Below are positions 1 to 5,655 of a stretch of 10,379 nt of DNA, piece by piece. Position 1 is the first letter of the stretch; each line of letters begins with the position of its first letter. The stretch is from JADJEI01 sp035328465. Its GTDB lineage: Bacteria; Bacteroidota; Ignavibacteria; Ignavibacteriales; Ignavibacteriaceae. The stretch lies in assembly GCA_035328465.1 (NCBI GenBank), contig DAOLIQ010000102.1, forward strand, positions 1 through 10,379, written 5' to 3'. Both the position numbers and the translations under genes were made by a program. The notes beneath the pieces are model-generated. The model did no database searches and was not told the origin of the DNA. It saw nothing but the letters and a program-made list of their open reading frames with translations.

Positions 1-309
1 ATTACTCAAGCAAATACTGCTAAGGTAACTTTTGTAGAACTTGGTTCTGTTAATTGCATCCCCTGTAAGCAAATGCAGCTGATTATGAAATCCATAGAAG
101 CAAAGTACGGTGAGCAAGTAAAAGTAATTTTTTATGATGTATGGAAAGATGATCAGAAAAAATATGCTCAGCAGTATGGAATCAAATTAATTCCAACTCA
201 GGTTTTTCTTGATGCAAAAGGAAAAGAATTTCATCGCCACGAGGGATTTTATCCTGAAGCAGAGATAGATAAAATTTTACAAGGCAAAGGATTAACAATT
301 AAAAAGTAA
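1..309 (+). CDS. Thioredoxin-family protein, 5' end missing
   Basis: The reading frame is open from the first base of the window, so the true start lies upstream; 102 residues and the stop are visible. A thioredoxin active site CIPC (visible residues 19-22) follows a beta strand (VTFVELGSVN), and the cis-proline motif IPTQVF lies about 50 residues later, as expected for the thioredoxin fold. The C-terminal part (DAKGKEFHRHEGF) is the usual last strands and helix. The family carries out thiol-disulfide exchange. Whether this one is cytoplasmic or exported cannot be judged because the N-terminus is missing. It is followed 108 bp downstream by a CcdA/ArsG-like membrane protein, a pairing known from electron-transfer modules and from ars clusters, so it is probably the soluble partner of that protein. 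Fold assignment is firm; the physiological role is inferred. Confidence 0.9.
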   Translation: MTQANTAKVTFVELGSVNCIPCKQMQLIMKSIEAKYGEQVKVIFYDVWKDDQKKYAQQYGIKLIPTQVFLDAKGKEFHRHEGFYPEAEIDKILQGKGLTIKK

Positions 310-313
310 TAAA

Positions 314-405
314 CTCAGTGATTCTCAGTGAATACTCTGCGTTCCTCCGTGAAATTATAATTAGTTAAACAGAGAACCACGGAGAAGGCACAGAATGACA
401 CGGAG
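314..405. repeat. Degenerate ~10-bp periodic inverted repeat
   Basis: The gap between the thioredoxin and CcdA-like genes is filled by short units spaced about 10 bp apart. The left arm has CTCAGTGA at 314-321 and 324-331, then CTCTG at 335-339 and CTCCGTG at 345-351. The right arm carries the complementary form: CACGGAG at 378-384 and again at 399-405, with GCACAGA between them. CTCCGTG and CACGGAG are perfect inverted copies separated by 26 nt, so a transcript could fold into a long imperfect hairpin. The pattern matches a type of dispersed intergenic repeat I recall from many environmental genomes (CACAGAG/CACGGAG units). It ends right beside the ribosome site AGAGGA (407-412) of the next gene. 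Confidence 0.7.
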
Positions 406-417
406 TAGAGGACTAAA

Positions 418-1119
418 ATGATAGAAGAAATTTTCACACTACTTAGCACAGCTCTATACGAAAATTATTGGATTGCATTACTCGCATCATTTGGTTGGGG
501 CGTGTTATCAATACTTTTATCACCATGCCATTTATCAAGCATACCACTTGTTGTTGGATTCATAAGCTCGCAAGGTAAAATTACACTTGGCAGAACTTTT
601 TATATCTCACTAATCTTTTCAGTTGGAATTTTAATCACAATTGCTTTAATTGGAATTATAACTGCTTCATTAGGAAGACTAATGGGCGATGTTGGCGCAA
701 TTGGGAATTATCTTGTTGCTGGAATCTTTTTTTTAGTCGGACTTTATCTTTTAGAAATTATCAAAATTGACTGGAATAGTGCCGGCTTAAGACAAACAAA
801 ATCTAAAGGTTTATTAGCTGCATTAATTCTTGGATTACTTTTTGGTATTGCTCTTGGTCCCTGCACATTTGCATATATGGCTCCTGTACTTGGAATAGTT
901 TTTCAGACAGCACAAACAAATTTTACTTCAGCCGCATCTCTGCTTTTAGCATTTGGTATTGGGCATTGTTCAGTAATTGTAGGAGCGGGAACTTTATCAA
1001 AAAAAGTCCAGCAATACTTAAACTGGTCAGAAGAATCGAAAATAATAATTTGGATAAAAAGAATTTGTGGGGTGCTGGTGATTTTAGGTGGAGTTTATCT
1101 TATATATACAACATACTAA
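418..1119 (+). CDS. CcdA-like integral membrane protein, ArsG-type
   Basis: This is a 233-residue, very hydrophobic protein with about six membrane spans (roughly 17-50, 60-84, 97-116, 131-163, 170-193 and 211-230). It has the two pseudo-symmetric Pro-Cys motifs of the DsbD/CcdA superfamily: SPCHL (Cys37) and GPCTF (Cys149), each at a membrane segment. Family members pass electrons from cytoplasmic thioredoxin across the membrane. The pattern around SPCHLSSIPLVVGF, GPCTFAYMAPVLG and GIGHC (His183, Cys184) is, from memory, that of the branch named ArsG, linked to efflux of aromatic arsenicals, rather than cytochrome-c maturation CcdA. The start is supported by AGAGGA at 407-412, 5 nt before the ATG. 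A thioredoxin gene upstream and an Acr3 remnant downstream favour the arsenic-linked reading, but a general thiol-reductant role cannot be excluded. Confidence 0.85.
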   Translation: MIEEIFTLLSTALYENYWIALLASFGWGVLSILLSPCHLSSIPLVVGFISSQGKITLGRTFYISLIFSVGILITIALIGIITASLGRLMGDVGAIGNYLVAGIFFLVGLYLLEIIKIDWNSAGLRQTKSKGLLAALILGLLFGIALGPCTFAYMAPVLGIVFQTAQTNFTSAASLLLAFGIGHCSVIVGAGTLSKKVQQYLNWSEESKIIIWIKRICGVLVILGGVYLIYTTY

Positions 1120-1128
1120 ACGGGAATA

Positions 1129-1269
1129 ATGTTGACCAGCAATCGCGTTGGAATTAAAATTTTTAGTATAAATTCAATCAGAGTATTTGTAGTAGTTATT
1201 GGTCCGCTTGTGAAAGTACCGGTTTTAATATCTCTTGTTAATGTGGCTTTGTGGATGAGAGGAAAGTAG
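1129..1269 (+). pseudogene. acr3: C-terminal remnant of Acr3-family arsenite efflux permease
   Basis: A 46-codon open stretch encodes INS...VVVIGPLVKVPVLI followed by LVNVALW and a stop. This closely resembles the last membrane segment of Acr3 arsenite permeases as I remember it (FGINSGVAFA-VIGPLVEVPVLI-LVNVALW). Just upstream, bases 1139-1150 read Ala-Ile-Ala-Leu in another frame, which is what should precede FGINS in Acr3, so a frameshift lies between about 1150 and 1162. Further upstream only stops and unrelated sequence follow. About 90% of the roughly 350-residue protein is gone and the usual RRKYF-type tail is replaced by RGK and a stop. No good ribosome site precedes the ATG at 1129. 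I read it as a decayed gene, not a functional small protein. Family recognition rests on memory of the motif, without a search. Confidence 0.65.
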
Positions 1270-1334
1270 TTTTTTAATTCTCCAGCATCCACTCAATCAG
1301 CGCATAAGTTTTCTATTGTCGCTAAAAGAATAGA

Positions 1335-1371
1335 ACGCAGATTGCACAGATTAGCTGATTAACTCAGATTA
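1335..1371. repeat. Degenerate CAGATT-unit intergenic repeat
   Basis: CAGATT occurs at 1338-1343, 1347-1352 and 1365-1370, with a one-base variant CTGATT at 1355-1360, giving units about 8-10 bp apart. This is the style of another dispersed repeat I recall from environmental bacteria (ACGCAGATTnnCACAGATT units). It differs in sequence from the CACGGAG repeat about 950 bp upstream. It lies 38 bp before the next start codon and inside the probable leader of that gene. Confidence 0.55.
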
Positions 1372-1408
1372 GAACAAATATATTTTAATAAAAATAGGAG
1401 ATTAGAGA

Positions 1409-1726
1409 ATGTCACAAATACCAAAACGATTTCAAAAATTTACAGAAGATTTTCCGGAAGTTGCAAAAGCATACGAAGCACTTGGTGATGCTGTTCACTC
1501 ATCGGGACCATTGGATGGAAAAACCCGTGCACTCATCAAACTTGCAATTTCAACCGGTGCGCGATTAGAAGGTGCAGTTCACTCACACGCACGAAAAGCA
1601 ATTAAAGCTGGATGCACACCAGAAGAGATGAGGCAGGTTGTAGTGCTTGCATTACCAACAATCGGACTTCCATCTATGATGGCTGCGTTAAGCTGGATTG
1701 ATGATATTATTGAGAATAAAAAATGA
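1409..1726 (+). CDS. Carboxymuconolactone decarboxylase (CMD)-family protein, no CxxC
   Basis: This 105-residue protein has the CMD/AhpD-like helical core: LDGKTRALIKLAIS (35-48) followed by the signature helix EGAVHSHARKA (54-64) with His58 and His60. True AhpD peroxidase partners carry a CxxC pair in this helix. Here those positions are not cysteine, and the only cysteine is Cys69 in AGCTPEE, so alkyl-hydroperoxide reductase activity by the AhpD mechanism is unlikely. Small single-domain members of this family are usually of unknown function and form multimers. The start is backed by AGGAG at 1396-1400, 8 nt before the ATG. It follows the Acr3 remnant and a repeat, and may be its own transcription unit. 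Family membership is sure; the reaction is unknown. Confidence 0.88.
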   Translation: MSQIPKRFQKFTEDFPEVAKAYEALGDAVHSSGPLDGKTRALIKLAISTGARLEGAVHSHARKAIKAGCTPEEMRQVVVLALPTIGLPSMMAALSWIDDIIENKK

Positions 1727-1811
1727 TTGAGTTTACTACAATTATCATTCTATAGACATCGTTGATCTAAATTTGTTTTTCCGCTTAAACAATTCATTTA
1801 GGTGAATATAT

Positions 1812-2399
1812 ATGTATTCTGATATAACCGGGATTATTCTTGCTGGCGGTAAAAGCTCACGAATGGGAACAAACAAATCTTTTCTTAAGATTGGTAACCA
1901 AACTATCATAGAAAGAATTGTTGATCTGATGAAATCTATATTTTCAGAAGTTATAATAATTACGAACTCTACTGAAGAATATAAATTTCTTAACCTTCCT
2001 TTATTCGAAGATATTTATAAATGGAAAGGACCGCTCGCGGGAATTCATTCGGCATTAGCTCATTCACAAACAGAAAAGATTTTTGTCCTATCTTGTGATG
2101 TCCCTTTAATGAGCAAAGAAATGATTGAATACATCGTTGAGTATAAGAGCAATAAGCCAATAATCTTTTGCGAAGCCGCCGGTTATCATCAGCCATTGGT
2201 TGGAGTTTATTCAAAAAAGATTTTCTGTGAGATAGAAAAATTTATCTCAAATAACGAATTAAGTGATAAATCATTTCATCAATTTTTAAAAAATGTTGAT
2301 GCCGAGCTAATTCATCCAGAAAAGCTGCATTTCTATAAAGATGAGTTTTTTTTTAATGTGAATAATCCGGAAGACTACGATAATCTAAATAAAATTTGA
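1812..2399 (+). CDS. mobA: Molybdenum cofactor guanylyltransferase MobA
   Basis: MobA transfers GMP from GTP to molybdopterin to make the guanine-dinucleotide form of the cofactor in the cytoplasm. The 195-residue length is normal. The nucleotide-binding motif LAGGKSSRMG (10-19) with Lys22 sits at the N-terminus, followed by GPLAGI (73-78), the metal-binding CDVPL (Asp96), a QPL segment (127-129) and a C-terminal FNVNNPEDY (181-189), all in the usual order. AGGTGA at 1800-1805 is spaced 6 nt from the ATG. No other molybdenum cofactor genes lie nearby. A run of nine T at 2346-2354 encodes Phe179-Phe181. The gene ends about 60 bp before a bidirectional terminator. A general MobA-like nucleotidyltransferase is the only alternative, and the motifs favour MobA. 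Confidence 0.9.
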   Translation: MYSDITGIILAGGKSSRMGTNKSFLKIGNQTIIERIVDLMKSIFSEVIIITNSTEEYKFLNLPLFEDIYKWKGPLAGIHSALAHSQTEKIFVLSCDVPLMSKEMIEYIVEYKSNKPIIFCEAAGYHQPLVGVYSKKIFCEIEKFISNNELSDKSFHQFLKNVDAELIHPEKLHFYKDEFFFNVNNPEDYDNLNKI

Positions 2400-2453
2400 T
2401 CAGAATTAATACGGTAGTCTTTATATTAAGAATTGATATGATAATCGTAGAAT

Positions 2454-2487
2454 AAAAAATCCCACTTTAATGTGGGATAATTTTTTT
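2454..2487. terminator. Bidirectional intrinsic terminator between mobA and tRNA-Val
   Basis: ATCCCAC at 2459-2465 pairs perfectly with GTGGGAT at 2472-2478 around a 6-nt loop. On the + strand it is followed by AA and seven T (2481-2487); on the - strand it is followed by a run of U from the A tract at 2454-2459. It can therefore end both mobA transcription and the convergent tRNA transcript. Confidence 0.85.
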
Positions 2488-2488
2488 G

Positions 2489-2563
2489 TGGGCGCTCAGG
2501 GATTCGAACCCCGGACCCTCTGCTTGTAAGGCAGATGCTCTAAACCAGCTGAGCTAAGCGCCC
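2489..2563 (-). tRNA. trnV: tRNA-Val (anticodon UAC)
   Basis: On the - strand the sequence folds as a complete cloverleaf. The acceptor stem is GGGCGCT/AGCGCCC with discriminator A. The D arm begins AGCTC and contains GG, with one extra T in the loop. The anticodon stem TCTGC/GCAGA encloses the loop CTTACAA, giving anticodon UAC. The T arm has GGTTCGAATCC. The 3' CCA is not encoded and must be added enzymatically. It lies 79 bp downstream of tRNA-Gly in the same direction and is probably co-transcribed with it. Confidence 0.96.
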
Positions 2564-2642
2564 AAATTTTTTTGGTCTTTATCTGAAAAATTTGTGTTGC
2601 AAATATGAAATATTTAAGTCAACTTTCCAAAAAATTATCTTG

Positions 2643-2715
2643 AGCGGGCGACGGGATTCGAACCCGCGACATTTAGCTTGGGAAGCTAACACTCTACCAA
2701 CTGAGTTACGCCCGC
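2643..2715 (-). tRNA. trnG: tRNA-Gly (anticodon CCC)
   Basis: On the - strand the sequence forms a cloverleaf with acceptor stem GCGGGCG/CGCCCGC and discriminator U, the bacterial glycine identity base. The anticodon stem TTAGC/GCTAA encloses TTCCCAA, giving anticodon CCC, which reads the GGG codon. The T arm contains GGTTCGAATCC. CCA is not encoded. It is the first gene of a two-tRNA unit with tRNA-Val; its promoter should lie in 2716-2931, but no clear - strand promoter is visible there. Confidence 0.95.
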
Positions 2716-2890
2716 AAAAAATTATTTATGTTGAAAATTATCCAATTTTATTTCGAATGTAAAATTAATAACTAATTGTCAGCTTAACAATTTATTAATG
2801 CCAAAATTAAAATTTTATATTCCTTCTGATATAAAATTCAAATATTGTTTGTCACGATTTAACCAATCTTCAATCTAAAAATCAGTAAAT

Positions 2891-2918
2891 TTGATAAGCA
2901 AAAATTTTTCTTTATAAA
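2891..2918 (+). promoter_or_regulatory. Candidate sigma70-type promoter of the ABC transporter operon
   Basis: TTGATA (2891-2896) and TATAAA (2913-2918) are separated by 16 bp, each matching the classical -35/-10 consensus at five of six positions. Transcription would start near 2925, only a few bases before the ATG at 2932, so the message would be nearly leaderless. That fits the lack of a Shine-Dalgarno sequence before this gene. The region is very AT-rich, so chance matches are easy. Confidence 0.3.
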
Positions 2919-2931
2919 AAATAGATAATCT

Positions 2932-3870
2932 ATGAATGCGGTCGAAACAAGTTTACTATCTAAAATTTACAGCTCGAATTATGGTAAAAGTAAAGTTAAT
3001 GCTTTAGAGGAATTGTCGCTTAATGTAGAAAGAGGAAAAATATTCGGTCTTCTTGGCCCCAATGGCGCCGGTAAAACAACACTTGTAAAGATATTACTTG
3101 GAATCACTTTTCAATCCTCAGGCAGCGCAACTATACTCGGGAGTGACCCCAATGATTATCATTTCAAAAACAAAGTAGGCTATCTACCGGAAAATCATAA
3201 ATACCCATCCTATTTAACAGGTTATCAAGTGCTAAAATATTTTGGACGCTTAAGCGGAAAAAGCGGGATAGAACTTGAAAAAAAAATAGACCAACTTCTT
3301 GAGCTTGTAAAGCTTTCTAAATGGAAAAAAACGAAAATTAAATCTTATTCTAAGGGTATGATGCAGCGCTTAGGGCTTGCACAAGCACTTGTTAACGATC
3401 CCGAACTTATTTTTTTAGATGAACCCACAGATGGTGTAGATCCAATTGGAAGAAAAGAAATTCGAGACTTGCTTGTAGAGTTAAAAGAAAGAGAGAAAAC
3501 TATTTTCCTTAATAGTCATCTGCTTTCAGAGGTTGAATTAATTACGGACAGAGTTGGAATTCTTAATCATGGAAAACTTTTGCGCGAAGGTACAGTCAAA
3601 GAATTAACAGAAAGAAAAGAAGAATACGAAATCATGATTGATCACTTTGACGGGGAAAATTTTCAATCCGGAATTTCAAACATACAGATCAATAAGCAGA
3701 AGGAGGGTGTAATATCAGTACATGTTTCATCACTGACTGAATTAAATATTTTTATTGATGAACTGCGGAGGGGACAAATATTAATTAAGGAAATCAAACC
3801 GCTTCGAACATCACTCGAAGATATGTTTATCTCAGTGATAAAAGAGTCAGAAGAAGGGATATCAAAATGA
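2932..3870 (+). CDS. ABC transporter ATP-binding protein (ABC-2 exporter type)
   Basis: This cytoplasmic ATPase powers the membrane partner encoded next. In its 312 residues are Walker A GPNGAGKTT (42-50), a Q-loop region GYLPEN (83-88) where Glu sits near the usual Gln position, the signature YSKGMMQ (139-145), Walker B LIFLDEP (159-165), a D-loop DGVDP and the switch His196 in LNSHLLSE. About 90 extra residues after the ATPase core form a C-terminal extension typical of ATPases of the CcmA/NatA-type ABC-2 exporters. All catalytic elements are intact. No ribosome site is evident; a 13-bp palindrome (ATAGAT-A-ATCTAT, 2921-2933) overlaps the start codon. The stop overlaps the next gene by 4 bp (ATGA), indicating translational coupling. 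The exported substrate cannot be deduced. Confidence 0.93.
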   Translation: MNAVETSLLSKIYSSNYGKSKVNALEELSLNVERGKIFGLLGPNGAGKTTLVKILLGITFQSSGSATILGSDPNDYHFKNKVGYLPENHKYPSYLTGYQVLKYFGRLSGKSGIELEKKIDQLLELVKLSKWKKTKIKSYSKGMMQRLGLAQALVNDPELIFLDEPTDGVDPIGRKEIRDLLVELKEREKTIFLNSHLLSEVELITDRVGILNHGKLLREGTVKELTERKEEYEIMIDHFDGENFQSGISNIQINKQKEGVISVHVSSLTELNIFIDELRRGQILIKEIKPLRTSLEDMFISVIKESEEGISK

Positions 3871-4688
3871 AAAATATATGGATAGTCTCGCTCGGCACAA
3901 TTAGAGAAGCATTTGCGCGTAAAGTCTTTATATTTTTTTTGATTGTGACTGTTTTGGTTCTGCTGATTATGATAGGAACTTACAGCGTACTCAATGTAGA
4001 TATGTTAATTGGTTCGATTAACAAAACTGTAAATTCAGGTTCCGTGAAAGAAATAATTTCTTCATTAGAATTTCTTGTTATCTCTCCGCTCGCTGGATTG
4101 TGTATACTGCTGTCTATTTTTGCCAGTTCAAGTTTTATTCCCACAATGCTCGAAAAAGGAAATATTGATTTACTTTTGTCCAAACCACTTTCTCGCGATC
4201 AACTAATTATTGGAAAATTCCTGGGGGGAGTGCTCGTCGTTTTTATAAATATTTTATTACTTATACTTGGCGTTTGGCTGATCATTTCTTTAAAATTTTC
4301 CTATTGGGATTTTTCATTCCTATTATCCGCAATAATAATTACTTTTTCTTTTGCCGTACTGTACTCAATCATAATATTATTCGGTGTGATGACGAAAAGT
4401 TCTATACCGGGAATGATGATTGCATACTTTGTTCTGATTGTTCTGAGCCCACTACTTTTAGCTGGCAGAACACAATTTAAACCAATGATCGAAAATGAAA
4501 TCGCACGAACAGCAATTGATGTGCTTTATTATTTTATCCCAAAAATTTCAGAGTTGATGGGTAATATTTTGTATGAAGTTTCTACTGGTCAAGGAATCCT
4601 AAATTATCAACCTGTTTTGACATCATTTTTGTTTTTAATTTTGATGTTAGGATTTACGATTTATTTGTTTAGAAAAAAAGACTTTTAA
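3867..4688 (+). CDS. ABC-2 type transporter permease
   Basis: This is a 273-residue membrane protein with about six predicted spans (20-40, 70-91, 117-141, 146-171, 181-199 and 250-268). Between the second and third spans lies a cytoplasmic coupling segment LEKGNIDLLLSKPLSRDQLI (95-114), the pattern seen in ABC-2 permeases of the NosY/gliding-type groups. A larger non-cytoplasmic or amphipathic stretch (200-248) precedes the last span, and the C-terminus ends FRKKDF. Its start overlaps the end of the ATPase gene, so the two almost certainly form one transporter complex in the inner membrane. The lipoprotein gene starts 1 bp after its stop. Substrate unknown. Confidence 0.9.
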   Translation: MKNIWIVSLGTIREAFARKVFIFFLIVTVLVLLIMIGTYSVLNVDMLIGSINKTVNSGSVKEIISSLEFLVISPLAGLCILLSIFASSSFIPTMLEKGNIDLLLSKPLSRDQLIIGKFLGGVLVVFINILLLILGVWLIISLKFSYWDFSFLLSAIIITFSFAVLYSIIILFGVMTKSSIPGMMIAYFVLIVLSPLLLAGRTQFKPMIENEIARTAIDVLYYFIPKISELMGNILYEVSTGQGILNYQPVLTSFLFLILMLGFTIYLFRKKDF

Positions 4689-4689
4689 G

Positions 4690-5640
4690 ATGAAGTTTTC
4701 GGGGATCATATTTTCAACTTTAGTTCTAATTTTTTGCTTTGGTTGTAACAGCGAAGATCAACCAGAATCGCTTACCATTGAACAGCTTGAAGCCTTTAAT
4801 TACATTCCGCAGGAATCCGAATTTGTTTTATTCATGAACATAAATCTATTAGGTCGAACAAATTTATGGCAGGACTATTTTAAAAAATCATTAGATGGCT
4901 ACCAAAAACAAAACTGGCTAAGTGAATTTGAAACCGCCACTGGCGTTGGAACGGATGATGGGATTGCTGAAATTTATGTTTCTACTTCCTGGGCAGGCAA
5001 GAATCTTTTTATCATTCGTTTTAATAAAAATTTTGATAAGATTAAAAATTATTTTGACACTACTTTTAGCTCATATCTTAGCGGCACAAAAAAAATATAT
5101 TTTAAAGAAATTAACCCCTCCTCGGAATATTATTTTGCAAATAAATCGCTGCTTCTTATTGTAAACAATCACGAAACACTTGCCTCTATTACTTCTGATG
5201 CTTTTAAATCAATTAAACAAAATGGTGAAATGATAGCCGCTATTAATAATATTCAAAAGAAAAAATATTATTGGATGGTTACAGATAAAGGTAGTTACGC
5301 TTCGATGTTAATAAGCCAAGTAGCTAATTCAGATGGAGTTGAGAATGCAAGAGAGATGTTTGGTTCGATTAAGAGTATTTCACTATCTGCTTCATTCGAA
5401 TTAGGTGCTGAGTTTGCTTCGATATGGCAATTGTCAAATGACAAAGATGCTTTTTTATTATCCGTAGCTATTCGTTCGGCAATAAGCAACTATTCACCAA
5501 AAAATATTGATGAAAGAATAAAAGAAATTATAAATAGTATAAAAGTTAAACGGGATAATGATAAAGTTTTTTTAGATCTAAGAGTCGATCTAAAAGACTT
5601 ATCGGTTATTCAAAATTTATTAAAACATAAAATGGATTAA
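4690..5640 (+). CDS. Predicted lipoprotein of unknown function, coupled to the ABC transporter
   Basis: I do not recognise a named family. The N-terminus is a short lipoprotein-type signal: a Lys, a hydrophobic stretch (GIIFSTLVLIFCF, 5-17), then Gly18-Cys19, with Asn-Ser-Glu-Asp after the cysteine. The lipobox is imperfect because Cys, not Leu, is at -3. The mature 298-residue part is soluble, rich in Lys, Ser, Ile and Phe, with no membrane segment and no obvious enzyme motif. The opening YIPQESEFVLFMNINLLGRT recalls large secreted proteins that start with a 'protein level of stress/volume' type beta-strand, for example DUF3352-like proteins, but this is only a resemblance. It begins 1 bp after the permease stop, so it is probably translated with the transporter and sits in the envelope next to it. 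Confidence 0.75.
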   Translation: MKFSGIIFSTLVLIFCFGCNSEDQPESLTIEQLEAFNYIPQESEFVLFMNINLLGRTNLWQDYFKKSLDGYQKQNWLSEFETATGVGTDDGIAEIYVSTSWAGKNLFIIRFNKNFDKIKNYFDTTFSSYLSGTKKIYFKEINPSSEYYFANKSLLLIVNNHETLASITSDAFKSIKQNGEMIAAINNIQKKKYYWMVTDKGSYASMLISQVANSDGVENAREMFGSIKSISLSASFELGAEFASIWQLSNDKDAFLLSVAIRSAISNYSPKNIDERIKEIINSIKVKRDNDKVFLDLRVDLKDLSVIQNLLKHKMD

Positions 5641-5655
5641 AAACTAAGGTGAAAT

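Noticed and set aside
966..1157. Open frame overlapping the end of the CcdA-like gene on the same strand.
   Set aside because: It is a shifted-frame shadow of a clear membrane protein gene, with no ribosome site and no recognisable domain.
1274..1315. A - strand stretch reading KTYALIEWMLEN before a stop, just after the Acr3 remnant, which looked like the tail of another gene.
   Set aside because: Only 12 codons between two stops, no family recognised, and easily explained by chance in AT-rich DNA.
1768..1775. TAAATTTG upstream of mobA, matching the Bacteroidota -7 element TAnnTTTG.
   Set aside because: No TTG -33 element at the right distance, and the match is short in AT-rich sequence.
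2613..2642. A TTGACT-like -35 on the - strand between the two tRNA genes.
   Set aside because: No matching -10 sequence lies at a proper distance, and co-transcription of the tRNAs is simpler.
3933..3940. Run of eight T in the permease gene as a possible slippage switch.
   Set aside because: It lies in a hydrophobic membrane segment where Phe codons are expected, and nothing else supports a switch.
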